Shown piece by piece: positions 43,424 to 51,239 of a stretch of 64,000 bases of DNA. The notes under the pieces were generated by a model. That model was not told the origin of the DNA and did no database searches. It saw only the letters and a program-made list of their open reading frames with translations. Source of the stretch: Granulicella sp. WH15 (lineage in GTDB: Bacteria > Acidobacteriota > Terriglobia > Terriglobales > Acidobacteriaceae); contig NZ_CP042596.1 of the NCBI RefSeq assembly GCF_009914315.1, positions 3,720,001-3,784,000 of the forward strand. The letters are read 5' to 3'. Numbering within the stretch: position 1 is the stretch's first letter; every line of letters begins with the position of its first letter. The position numbers and the translations under genes are program-made.

Positions 43424-44386
43424 CTACTCCGACTCAGGCTTGACCGGCTGCGAGTTCCGATACGACGGCACCGGATCGGCGCTCTTCACCCACGCCGTGT
43501 AGATCAGATCGCGCAGCTCCGTAGCCCCGGCGGCGAGCCGCTCGTTGACCAGCTTGCGCCCCTCGGGCGTGCCGCTGCCGTCGAAGGCATGAGCCTTTTC
43601 GAGCTGATAGACCGGCTCCACAAACGAGTTGGAGCGGTGCAGATAGGTCATCGTATCGGCGAAGACATCGCTCGAAACAACAGGAGCAGCCGGAACCAGC
43701 GGCGCAAGGTCGCGTTCGGCTTTCACTGTCGAGTTCACGAAGTCGCTCTCGAACTTGGAGTGAAAACCTTTGTCGGTGGTGTAGCCGTTGGGGTTGGGGC
43801 CGGTCCAGCCGTTGAACTGCATCGTCGCGTGCAGGGGCTGGGAGCCGTCACCTACAAAGTGGCCCAGAATCCCGGCAAGGTAGACGATCTCAGCCTCGGC
43901 AGCGCGGGTGTCCTTGTGCTGGGCGACCAGCCCGCGATACCAGCGCATATCGTTCTTCAGCTTCTCGTACCCTTCGTCGATGGCGTAGGGCAGCAGGCCG
44001 ACCTTCTCGGGCGAGAGCGCCATGTCGGGGTGCGACTTCTGCGCGTAGGCCAGCGCACGGATGAAGTCGTAGCGACGGCGCGGCAGCGGATTGCCGACCA
44101 GATCCGACCACTCCATGTCGATAAAGTGATCGGGCGCGACGACGGCGCTCAGATCCGGCTCGGCCAGCGAGCGCCAGCGGTCCGGCTCGGGGCTGTAGAA
44201 CTCCATCGCATCGAGCGCGGCGGGCGAGCGCAGAAACGCGGGCACATCGGCGGGCAGCTTCTCGGCAGCGAGGCGGTTAATCATCTCGTGCCCATAGTGC
44301 CCCCAGGCGAAGGCGCTCTGGGCAGGGATGAGGGGAAGCAGAGTAACGACGGCAGCGGCGCGGAGGAGAGAGGGGAGACGGGCCAT
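43424..44386 (-). CDS. S1/P1-type nuclease, secreted
   Basis: Zinc-dependent nuclease family (S1/P1, also related to phospholipase C). Start at ATG 44386 (MARLPSLLRAA), with a signal peptide ending 'SAFA'; the mature protein begins 'WGHYGHEMINRLA', where the N-terminal Trp and following His are zinc ligands. Further ligands: 'DHFIDMEW' and 'LGHFVGDGSQPLHATMQFN' (HxxGDxxQPLH). 320 residues. Expected to cleave single-stranded nucleic acids outside the cytoplasm, perhaps to supply phosphate or nucleosides for the salvage operon. A -10 box abuts the start codon. Confidence 0.88.
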   Translation of the reverse strand: MARLPSLLRAAAVVTLLPLIPAQSAFAWGHYGHEMINRLAAEKLPADVPAFLRSPAALDAMEFYSPEPDRWRSLAEPDLSAVVAPDHFIDMEWSDLVGNPLPRRRYDFIRALAYAQKSHPDMALSPEKVGLLPYAIDEGYEKLKNDMRWYRGLVAQHKDTRAAEAEIVYLAGILGHFVGDGSQPLHATMQFNGWTGPNPNGYTTDKGFHSKFESDFVNSTVKAERDLAPLVPAAPVVSSDVFADTMTYLHRSNSFVEPVYQLEKAHAFDGSGTPEGRKLVNERLAAGATELRDLIYTAWVKSADPVPSYRNSQPVKPESE

Positions 44387-44392
44387 GGGCTC

Positions 44393-44398
44393 AGTATA
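44393..44398 (-). promoter_or_regulatory. -10 box (TATACT) abutting the S1/P1 nuclease start
   Basis: On the minus strand TATACT, then GAGCCC and the ATG at 44386. This 6-nt spacing puts +1 at the start codon: leaderless initiation. No Shine-Dalgarno. Confidence 0.5.
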
Positions 44399-44443
44399 AC
44401 GAGCGGACGGCAAAACAACCGTTGCCGCTCACTCCTCATATTA

Positions 44444-44459
44444 GCTAAGATAACTTAGC
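44444..44459. promoter_or_regulatory. Palindromic operator candidate upstream of the Phd antitoxin
   Basis: GCTAAG-ATAA-CTTAGC, a perfect 6+6 palindrome with a 4-nt spacer, 20 bp before the antitoxin start. Phd-type antitoxins repress their own promoter through short palindromes, so this is the likely operator. Confidence 0.5.
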
Positions 44460-44479
44460 AGCTTGAGCCGGAGGTAACC

Positions 44480-44728
44480 ATGTTGAAAGCGACGATCTTC
44501 GAGGCCAAGACCAACCTTTCCGACCTCGTAAAGCAGGCACAGCGCGGCGAAACAGTCGTCATCACCTCCGGCCGCGACAAAACGCCGGTGGCGAGGCTGG
44601 AGGCGATCCACCCCGTGAAGAAGAAGCGGCTGGGAGTAATGGAGACGCCGGGATTCGTGCTGTCGGATGCCTTCTTCGAACCACTTCCCGAAGCGGAGCT
44701 GAAGCTCTGGAATGGTGAGGACGAGTGA
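44480..44728 (+). CDS. Phd/YefM-family antitoxin
   Basis: 82 residues. 'IFEAKTNLSDLVKQAQRGET' and 'VVITSGRDKTPVARLEAI' form the Phd/YefM DNA-binding fold; the C-terminal part ('AFFEPLPEAELKLWNGEDE') should neutralise the toxin. Good Shine-Dalgarno (GGAGG, 6 nt). Overlaps the toxin gene by 4 nt (GTGA). A palindrome just upstream is a likely operator. Confidence 0.9.
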   Translation: MLKATIFEAKTNLSDLVKQAQRGETVVITSGRDKTPVARLEAIHPVKKKRLGVMETPGFVLSDAFFEPLPEAELKLWNGEDE

Positions 44729-45111
44729 GGGTTGTGCTCGACACGCACGCACTGCTCTGGGCGGCGCTCTCTCCCAAGACTCTGGGCCGCCGCGCGGCGA
44801 AGATCGTCGCCGACGAAGCCAATGTGATCCTGGTATCGGCAGCGTCGGCATGGGAGATATCCACCAAGGTGAGGCTGGGCAAGATCCCCGAGGCGGAGGC
44901 CTTCGAGCGGAACTTTCTGGAGGCGGTGGACGAGGCTGGATACACCCTGCTGCCGATCGGCATCGACCACGCACTGCGGGCAGGGCGATTGGTAGGCGAG
45001 CATCGCGACCCGTTCGACCGGATGCTCGCGGCCCAGGCGCTGGCGGAGGATATCCCGATCATCAGCGCCGACGCGCAACTGGACTCGTTTCAAGTGCAGC
45101 GAATCTGGTGA
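44725..45111 (+). CDS. PIN-domain toxin (VapC-type ribonuclease)
   Basis: 128 residues starting at GTG 44725. PIN-domain acidic residues: Asp6 in 'VVLDTHALLWAAL', Glu in 'SAASAWEISTKVRLGKIP', Asp in 'HRDPFDRMLAAQALAED' and Asp in 'IISADAQLDSF'. This is the VapC-like subgroup normally paired with Phd-type antitoxins. Expected to cleave specific RNAs when free. It is tightly coupled to the antitoxin, and convergent with pncB with a 4-bp gap. Confidence 0.92.
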   Translation: MRVVLDTHALLWAALSPKTLGRRAAKIVADEANVILVSAASAWEISTKVRLGKIPEAEAFERNFLEAVDEAGYTLLPIGIDHALRAGRLVGEHRDPFDRMLAAQALAEDIPIISADAQLDSFQVQRIW

Positions 45112-45115
45112 GCTT

Positions 45116-46444
45116 CTAGACCACGACCTCGGCTCCCTCCGTGGCAGCGCTGCCAAAGACGCGCCGGTAGCGGGCGATCTCCTCGGCCGGGCCGGTGGCC
45201 TTATGCAGGTTGTCCGAGAGCTTGACCGCTGGCCTCCCGCCCGCGCTGGTCAGCTTGCAGACCAGGCTCAGAGGCTCCAGCGTGTCCTCGCCGCGCGGAT
45301 GGCAGCCTCGGAAGTCGTTGGTCAGCAGTGTGCCCCAACCGGCGCTGAAGCGGATGCGGCCCTCGAAGTAACGGTGCAGTTCGATGATGTCCTCGACGTC
45401 CAGCCCGTCCGAGGCGATGAGGCGCTTCTGACGCGGGTCGCGGCCCCGGCTCTCCAGCCAGGCGATGTACTCGTCGCCCGCCAGATGGGGGTCCTTCGAG
45501 TCCATCCTCTGCCCCGTCCAGTCGGCGGTCCACTCCGGCGCGCCATTGAGGAACTGGGTTGAGCCAAACGTATCCGGCAGCATGATGAGCAGCGCGCCGC
45601 CGTAGCTCTGGCCCCACAGCTCCAGCACCCGGTACTGCGAGGCTCGCAGCTCGTCGTCCGACCCAGCCGAGGCCAGCGCAGCCAGCGCCATGGGCAGCTC
45701 GTGGGCGTTGGTGCCGATAGCCTCAAGATCGTGCTTATAAGCCAGCGCCGTATTGGAGGTGCCAGCAAAACGGTCCGGCCCGGAGCCGCGATTCAGCGAC
45801 AGCCGCATGGCCTGCACGCAGTACTCCTGCCACAGAAAGGAGTGGCGGCGGCGCGTGCCGAAGTCGGAGATCGAGAGCTGAACTCCGCAGGTGCGGAGCA
45901 GCTCGATCTTGTCCCACAGGCGGGTCTTGGCGCGGGCGTAGAGCACGTCCAGCTCCAGCTCCGACAGCTCGGCCAGCGCCGCTCGGGTCTTCAGCTCGCT
46001 GACGATAGCCAGCGCATAGACCTCCCACATCGTCACCTCGGTCCACAGGCCGGAGAAGCGCAGCACGAGCTGCCCGTCCTCCTCCGAGACCGTGTAATCG
46101 CTCAGGCGGAAGTCGTGCTCCAGCCACTCCAGAAAGGCTGGCTGGAAGATGCTGCGAGTGCCATAAAAGGTATTTCCCGCCAGCCAGACCAGCTCCGAAC
46201 GGCGGAAGCGCAGGCCCCTCACGTGCTCGAGCTGCTCCACCAGCGGAGCCGCGCCGACGCGCTCGGCCAGCCTCACCTTCACCGTGCGGTTGTGGACCTC
46301 GCTGGTGACCGGCGTCTCCGGGTAGTTCTTCCAGATGAACTGGAGCATCAGCAGCTTATAAAAATCCGTATCGAGCAGCGACCGGACGATGGGGTCGAGC
46401 TTCCAATTGTGGTTATGCGCCCGCTCCGCAAAGTTCACATTCAT
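45116..46444 (-). CDS. pncB: Nicotinate phosphoribosyltransferase
   Basis: NAD salvage: nicotinate + PRPP + ATP to nicotinate mononucleotide. 442 residues. Signatures: 'LLDTDFYKLLMLQFIWKNYP' at the N-terminus, 'ISDFGTRRRHSFLWQEY', 'FAGTSNTALAYKHDLEAIGT', 'LPDTFGSTQFL', 'DSKDPHLAGDEYIAWL' and 'LIASDGLDVEDIIELHRYF'. This resembles the proteobacterial PncB group more than the short archaeal type. Confidence 0.95.
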   Translation of the reverse strand: MNVNFAERAHNHNWKLDPIVRSLLDTDFYKLLMLQFIWKNYPETPVTSEVHNRTVKVRLAERVGAAPLVEQLEHVRGLRFRRSELVWLAGNTFYGTRSIFQPAFLEWLEHDFRLSDYTVSEEDGQLVLRFSGLWTEVTMWEVYALAIVSELKTRAALAELSELELDVLYARAKTRLWDKIELLRTCGVQLSISDFGTRRRHSFLWQEYCVQAMRLSLNRGSGPDRFAGTSNTALAYKHDLEAIGTNAHELPMALAALASAGSDDELRASQYRVLELWGQSYGGALLIMLPDTFGSTQFLNGAPEWTADWTGQRMDSKDPHLAGDEYIAWLESRGRDPRQKRLIASDGLDVEDIIELHRYFEGRIRFSAGWGTLLTNDFRGCHPRGEDTLEPLSLVCKLTSAGGRPAVKLSDNLHKATGPAEEIARYRRVFGSAATEGAEVVV

Positions 46445-46521
46445 ACGAATAAGGGTAACAAGGAGAGGGGTTTGCGCTGTAGGATAGGCGCACCCTTACT
46501 TTGGGCGCATGGAGGTCTTCT

Positions 46522-46893
46522 ATGTCTGCTCCTTATGAAAGTCATGAAAATCCCTACGGCGGCCCGACGCCCGCTGCCGGAATGACCGATAACGTCGCAG
46601 GCGGGCTTGCCTACATCACGGTAATCCCGGCGATCTTGTTCCTCATCATCTCGCCGTATAACCGCCGTCCTTTCATACGTTTCCACTCCTTCCAGTGCAT
46701 CTTTCTGACGTTGGCGGGCATGGTCGCCAGCGTGCTGCACCTCATCCCCTTCTTCGGGACGCTGCTGGCCATCATCATCCACTGCGTCATCTTCGTGCTG
46801 TGGCTGATCGCCATCGTGCAGGCCTTCCAGGGGAAGAAGTTCGTGATTCCCTTTATTGGCCCGTACGCAGAGCAGGCGGCGGCCAGCTCCTGA
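46522..46893 (+). CDS. Small membrane protein (DUF4870/Tic20-like)
   Basis: 123 residues from ATG 46522, with GGAGGT 6 nt upstream. Three hydrophobic helices: 'GLAYITVIPAILFLII', 'FLTLAGMVASVLHLIPFFG' and 'TLLAIIIHCVIFVLWLIAI', with 'SPYNRRPFIRFHSFQCIFL' between the first two. This arrangement matches DUF4870-type proteins. Function unknown. Confidence 0.75.
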   Translation: MSAPYESHENPYGGPTPAAGMTDNVAGGLAYITVIPAILFLIISPYNRRPFIRFHSFQCIFLTLAGMVASVLHLIPFFGTLLAIIIHCVIFVLWLIAIVQAFQGKKFVIPFIGPYAEQAAASS

Positions 46894-46977
46894 ACGAGTT
46901 TTCCCATCACAGAACACCAGTTGCCGAGAATTCATAGAACGCGGCGTCATTCCTGCTGCCGCGCCGCCTGCTTCCGG

Positions 46978-46983
46978 TAAAAT
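46978..46983 (+). promoter_or_regulatory. -10 box (TAAAAT) before the DHS-like gene
   Basis: TAAAAT ends 8 nt before ATG 46992 with no Shine-Dalgarno between; another likely leaderless or near-leaderless start. Confidence 0.45.
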
Positions 46984-46991
46984 GTGAGTCT

Positions 46992-48059
46992 ATGACTACG
47001 AAAAAAGAACTCCTCCACAGCACCGTCGAACACATCGATATCACGAAGCTTGACGTGGTTCCCGTCGTCGACGCCATGAGCCGGATGGCCTACTCCGCGC
47101 GTGACACCGCCCGCGCCGCCACCATCTACGACATGATGCTGCGCGATACCGAGTGCGGCGTCATCCTCTGCCTCGCCGGCTCGCTGATCTCCGCCGGACT
47201 CCAGAAGATCTTCGTCGACCTGATCCGCAACAACATGGTCGACGCCATCGTCTCCACCGGCGCGAACATCGTCGACCAGGACTTCTTCGAGGCCCTCGGC
47301 TTTCGTCACTACATCGCGGGCGACGAGTACAAGTACGGCGCGGGCGACGCCACCCTGCGCGAACTGATGATCGACCGCATCTACGACACCTTCATCGACG
47401 AAGAAGAGCTGCGCATCTGCGACGAGATCACGCACCAGATCACCAACTCGCTCGAGCCGCGCGCCTACTCCTCGCGCGAGTTCATCCAGGCGATGGGCGC
47501 ATACCTCGTCGAAAAGGGCCGCACGCCCGCGAACGGCCACAACGACTCCATCGTACTGGCCGCGTACGAGAAGAACGTGCCGATCTTCTGTCCGGCGTTC
47601 TCGGACTGCTCGGCTGGCTTCGGCCTGGTGGCCCACCAGCATGAGCGTCAGGGCAAGCCCGTCGTCTCCATCGACTCGGCCAAGGACTTCTACGAGATCA
47701 CCAAGATCAAGATCGAGAACCCGACCACCGGCCTGCTGATGATCGGCGGCGGCGTGCCCAAGAACTTCGCGCAGGACATCGTGGTGGCGGCGGACGTGCT
47801 CGGCGTCGAGGCTTCGATGCACAAGTACGCCATCCAGATCACGGTGGCCGATGCTCGTGACGGCGCGCTCTCGGGCTCGACCCTGAAGGAAGCATCGAGC
47901 TGGGGCAAGGTGGACCTGACCTTTGAGCAGATGGTCTACTCCGAGGCCACGCTGGCGCTGCCGCTGATCGCGGGCTATGCCTTCCACAAGAAGGGGTACG
48001 AGGCGCGCACGGGCAAGAAGTTTGCCGAGATTCTGGACAAGGTAGCCGTCACCGCCTAG
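46992..48059 (+). CDS. Deoxyhypusine synthase-like protein
   Basis: 355 residues of the deoxyhypusine synthase family. In eukaryotes and archaea these use spermidine and NAD to modify a Lys of eIF5A; bacteria lack that target, and bacterial members have been linked to homospermidine-type polyamine synthesis or are of unknown function. Family features: 'IILCLAGSLISAGLQKIF' in the form 'GVILCLAGSLISAGLQKI', 'DAIVSTGANIVDQDF', 'NVPIFCPAFSDCSAGFG', 'MIGGGVPKNFAQD', and the catalytic-lysine region 'KEASSWGKVDL' with Lys306. It is monocistronic, with a strong hairpin terminator 54 bp after the stop. Confidence 0.9.
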   Translation: MTTKKELLHSTVEHIDITKLDVVPVVDAMSRMAYSARDTARAATIYDMMLRDTECGVILCLAGSLISAGLQKIFVDLIRNNMVDAIVSTGANIVDQDFFEALGFRHYIAGDEYKYGAGDATLRELMIDRIYDTFIDEEELRICDEITHQITNSLEPRAYSSREFIQAMGAYLVEKGRTPANGHNDSIVLAAYEKNVPIFCPAFSDCSAGFGLVAHQHERQGKPVVSIDSAKDFYEITKIKIENPTTGLLMIGGGVPKNFAQDIVVAADVLGVEASMHKYAIQITVADARDGALSGSTLKEASSWGKVDLTFEQMVYSEATLALPLIAGYAFHKKGYEARTGKKFAEILDKVAVTA

Positions 48060-48112
48060 TACTTCGGCACTTCGTGCGGTTCTCGGGGCCGCATGGGTGA
48101 GTGATCTTTTGA

Positions 48113-48177
48113 GGTCCTCCCGTTGGTCGGAAGCGAGCATTGTTCGCTTCCGACCAACGGGAGGACCATTGCTTTTT
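48113..48177 (+). terminator. Type D repeat hairpin acting as terminator of the DHS-like gene
   Basis: A perfect 24-bp inverted repeat (arms 48113-48136 and 48144-48167, beginning GGTCCTCCCGTTGGTCGG) with a 7-nt loop, followed by ATTGCTTTTT. Related, degenerate copies are at 58357-58410 and, as a half, near 6.47 kb. Preceded by a type C fragment (GCACTTCGTGCGGTTCTCGG, about 48067-48086). Confidence 0.7.
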
Positions 48178-48200
48178 GAGTCATCGAGACAAGTATGAAA

Positions 48201-48246
48201 GTCACGAAGTGACCGCCCTCCGCGCAGGAGGCCCGTCCGGCAGGAC
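48201..48246. repeat. Dispersed repeat, type E
   Basis: GTCACGAAGTGACCGCCCTC, then GGAGGCCCGTCCGGCAGGAC. The end matches the copies flanking lhr. It ends 16 bp before the receiver gene. Confidence 0.5.
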
Positions 48247-48262
48247 ATGAAACAATCACCCC

Positions 48263-48640
48263 ATGCGCAGGGTTTTGATTATCGACGACGACGACGACAT
48301 CCGCGAGGTGGCCTCGCTCTCGCTCGAAGCCACCGCCGACTGGGAGATTTTGACCGCGAACTCCGGCCGCACAGGCATTGAGACAGCGGAGCGCGAGCTT
48401 CCGGACGCCATCCTGATGGACGTGATGATGCCCGAGATGGACGGGCCTACGACCTTTCGTCATCTGCAACAGAACCCCGCCACCAGCCACATCCCCGTGC
48501 TTCTGCTGACAGCCAAGGTACAGGGCGTCGATCAGCGGCGGTTTGCCGGTCTGGGCGTTGCCGCGGTCCTGTTCAAGCCGTTCGACCCGCTGACCCTGGC
48601 CGCGCAGATCTCCGAAGCTCTGGGCTGGCCGGTGGAGTGA
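48263..48640 (+). CDS. Single-domain response regulator
   Basis: 125 residues: a CheY-like receiver with the acidic cluster 'VLIIDDDDDIREVA', phosphoacceptor Asp53 in 'AILMDVMMPEMDGP', Thr in 'VLLLTAKVQG' and Lys in 'AVLFKPFDPL'. No output domain. It overlaps by 4 nt a gene for a histidine phosphotransfer domain, so the two probably form a phosphorelay shuttle between an unlinked kinase and regulator. Confidence 0.92.
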   Translation: MRRVLIIDDDDDIREVASLSLEATADWEILTANSGRTGIETAERELPDAILMDVMMPEMDGPTTFRHLQQNPATSHIPVLLLTAKVQGVDQRRFAGLGVAAVLFKPFDPLTLAAQISEALGWPVE

Positions 48641-48942
48641 CCTCCCCCAACGAAAAGACGAAGGCCCTGCTGGCTTCCCTGTGGGAGCGCAACAAGCCTA
48701 TTCTGCTGGAGCGTCTGGCCGTGCTGAACCAGGCCGCCACCGCCGATCCCCTACCCCCGGAACTGAAGGCCGAAGCCGCCTCCGTCGCCCACAAGCTGGC
48801 CGGAACGCTGGGGATGTTCGGCCACATGGCAGCAACACGGCTGGCACAAGAGCTGGAGGCCACGCTCGAAGCCGAAACACCCGACCGCACACGGCTGAGC
48901 AAGCTGGCAACAGAACTGCGACGAAATCTGCCACAACTCTAG
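48637..48942 (+). CDS. Histidine phosphotransfer (Hpt) domain protein
   Basis: 101 residues from GTG 48637, coupled to the receiver gene (GTGA). A helical bundle with the Hpt signature 'SVAHKLAGTLGMFGHMAATR', where His52 would be phosphorylated. A free-standing Hpt next to a receiver is typical of multi-step phosphorelays; no hybrid kinase is present in the window. Confidence 0.82.
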   Translation: MTSPNEKTKALLASLWERNKPILLERLAVLNQAATADPLPPELKAEAASVAHKLAGTLGMFGHMAATRLAQELEATLEAETPDRTRLSKLATELRRNLPQL

Positions 48943-48954
48943 CCCCTAAACCAA

Positions 48955-49205
48955 GAGCAAGGCGAAACGAGTATAAAAAGGGACAAGAGAGGAGCCTCAA
49001 GCCCCCTGCTTTTGCCTGTTTTCTTGTTGTCATTCAGGAGCGAAGCGGAGGAATCTGCTTCTGGTTTTGTCGTTGCTGTTGCTGTTACTTTTTGTTCTTA
49101 GCTTTTGCTTTTGTTCTTGTCCTTGCTTCTAGGGTAGGTCGGGCTTTAGCCCGACATTAAAACCTGCCTCCAATGCGGGCTTTAGCCCCCGAGGTATGCT
49201 TTCTT
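48955..49205. repeat. Composite repeat cluster (A, linker, B)
   Basis: A module TTGTCATTCAGGAGCGAAGC (about 49027-49046) with GGAGGAATCTGC, then a 70-bp T-rich linker of GTTGCT/GTTACT-type units, then B: GGTCGGGCTTTAGCCCGACA and 'GCGGGCTTTAGCCCCCGAGG'. It fills the gap between Hpt and the collagen-like gene; a short frame (GGACAAGAGAGGAGCC) before it is not coding. Confidence 0.75.
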
Positions 49206-49238
49206 CTCCCAGCCCAAACCATTAGGGTCATGAAGCGC

Positions 49239-51239
49239 TCAGTTGCAAGCCAACGCGGTCCATACCCCGGCGGCTGTTCCGCTGGCGTGCGTGACGCTGA
49301 GATCCACGAAACTCCCGGCCGGGATCGCCACCGATCCGGTCGAAGTGCAACTAGTGCCCGTGGCGAGCGCACAAGAGAGAGCGGTGTCGGTCATCCCGAT
49401 GCCCAAGGAGCCGCTACGCAACGTCACCTGCAACGTGCTCGAAGACTGGTTCGAGAAGACGACCAGCTTGGAGGCCGTGCAGCCGTCGGGAACCCACGTG
49501 AGGACCGAGTCGCTCTCACTGGCGGCGCTGTTGCTGCTGTTCACCGAGTAGTACAGGTTGCTGAACGAGACGGCGTGATACATGGAGGCGTACGGAATCC
49601 CGCTGGTAGCAGCACCACCTCCTGTACCGCCCGTGCCCGCGGCCCCGGTAGCTCCCTGTGGGAGGGTGAAGTTGAGCACCGCCGCCGTGGCCGAGCCGCT
49701 GTTCGTCACCACGGCGCTCGACCCCGGCGGCCCGGTGGTGACGGTGCCGATCTGCACGCTGGCCGCGGCCCCGGTCGGCCCGGCGGGTCCGGCTGCGCCC
49801 ACCGCCGCCAGCACCGCCCATACACCCGCGCCGGTGTCCGGCTCAACCGCCGAGTTGCTCACAAGCGCCAGATAGGTGGAACCCGCGTAAGTTACGGCGT
49901 CGTTCAAAGCATAAGGAACCCCGCTGCCCCACGGGCCGCGAAAGTTGAGGCCGGGCGCACCGTTGGCCCCGTTTGCACCGGGGGCACCCGTAGGTCCGGC
50001 TGGCCCCGTCAAACCCTGTGGACCTATAGCCCCGATGGCCCCGGCGACGCCGGGACTCCCCTGCCGCGCGAGCAGCGACCACATCGCCGGGCTCTGGTCG
50101 GGCGTGTTGCCGTGGTTGCTGTCTGTCAGCGAGATGTAGCTGGAGCCGCTGAAGGTGACCGCGTCGTTCAGGGCGTAGTTGGCCGTGGAGCTGTAGGCAC
50201 CGCGATAGGCCAGTCCAGCCACTCCCGCGGCCCCGGCTGGTCCGGCTGGCCCCGCAGGACCAGTTGCTCCAGCCGGGCCGACGGGACCGATTGAGCCGGT
50301 GGCTCCGATGGGGCCTGCCGGGCCTTGGGGTCCGGTCGGACCGGGAAACCCGGTAGGCCCTTCAAGCCCCATCGGGCCTGCGGGACCGGCTGGTCCCGGC
50401 GCTCCGGACTGCGCCAACACCGCCCAGTAGACCGGCGAGATATCGGGCTGGCGGCCCGTGTTGGCCTGCAAGGCGATGTAGCTGCCGCCGCTGTAACTCA
50501 CCGCGTCGCCCGTCGCATAGGCGCGGCTGGTGAGCCATCCGCCGATGAAGCTGACCGGAGGCCCTTGCGGCCCAGTAGCTCCGGCCGGGCCTGCGGGACC
50601 GGCGACTCCCGGCGCTCCGGCAGCGCCAGCCGGACCGGCAGCACCCGGAGCACCCTGCGCCACCAGAACCGTCCAGTAGCCGGGGCTGACGTCCGGTGTG
50701 TTGCCGTGGTTGTCGTCCAGCATCGAGACGTAGGTGGAGCCGCCGAAGCTGGCCGCGTCGTTCAGGCTATAGCTCGTGGCGGGGTTGTACGCGCCGGTGT
50801 AGCGGACGACCGGCGGCCCCTGCGGACCGGTCGCGCCCGTGGTCCCCTGAGGCCCGGCTGGCCCCGGCAATCCCTGAGGGCCGATGGCCCCGGCTGGCCC
50901 TGTGGCTCCCGTCGCCCCGGCGGCTCCAGCAGAACCAGCCGCCGCGATCAGCGCCCACGCGGCGGGGCTCTGGCCGGGTGTGTTGCCGTGGTTTCCGGCG
51001 ACCAGAGATACGTAGCTGGAGCCGTTGTAGGTCACCCCATCAGCCAGGGCATAGTTCGCCACCGAGGAGTAACTCCCCTGATAGGCCAATCCAACCGGGC
51101 CGGGGACACCCTGCGGCCCAGCCGATCCAGTCGGCCCCTGTGCCCCGGCGACTCCCGGAATCCCCTGAGCCCCGGCCTGCCCCGGGATGCCCTGCATGCC
51201 TTGATCGCCCCGTTCACCGGGCGGTCCTACAGGTCCCAA
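49239..51239 (-). CDS. Collagen-like/CBM-repeat surface protein, C-terminal part (after frameshift)
   Basis: The first possible start is a TTG at 51239, but this frame joins the upstream frame in the middle of a collagen tract, so it is the continuation of one broken gene. 666 residues of alternating modules: collagen-like Gly-X-Y runs ('[19 protein letters not shown]') and five repeats of about 50 residues of the pattern '[17 protein letters not shown]', '[16 protein letters not shown]', 'SPAAWALIA', resembling small carbohydrate-binding (chitin-binding type 3/CBM5-12-like) domains. The C-terminal 120 residues are beta-rich ('[20 protein letters not shown]') with Cys pairs. Probably an extracellular, cell-surface or matrix protein. 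Confidence 0.75.
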   Translation of the reverse strand: MGPVGPPGERGDQGMQGIPGQAGAQGIPGVAGAQGPTGSAGPQGVPGPVGLAYQGSYSSVANYALADGVTYNGSSYVSLVAGNHGNTPGQSPAAWALIAAAGSAGAAGATGATGPAGAIGPQGLPGPAGPQGTTGATGPQGPPVVRYTGAYNPATSYSLNDAASFGGSTYVSMLDDNHGNTPDVSPGYWTVLVAQGAPGAAGPAGAAGAPGVAGPAGPAGATGPQGPPVSFIGGWLTSRAYATGDAVSYSGGSYIALQANTGRQPDISPVYWAVLAQSGAPGPAGPAGPMGLEGPTGFPGPTGPQGPAGPIGATGSIGPVGPAGATGPAGPAGPAGAAGVAGLAYRGAYSSTANYALNDAVTFSGSSYISLTDSNHGNTPDQSPAMWSLLARQGSPGVAGAIGAIGPQGLTGPAGPTGAPGANGANGAPGLNFRGPWGSGVPYALNDAVTYAGSTYLALVSNSAVEPDTGAGVWAVLAAVGAAGPAGPTGAAASVQIGTVTTGPPGSSAVVTNSGSATAAVLNFTLPQGATGAAGTGGTGGGAATSGIPYASMYHAVSFSNLYYSVNSSNSAASESDSVLTWVPDGCTASKLVVFSNQSSSTLQVTLRSGSLGIGMTDTALSCALATGTSCTSTGSVAIPAGSFVDLSVTHASGTAAGVWTALACN

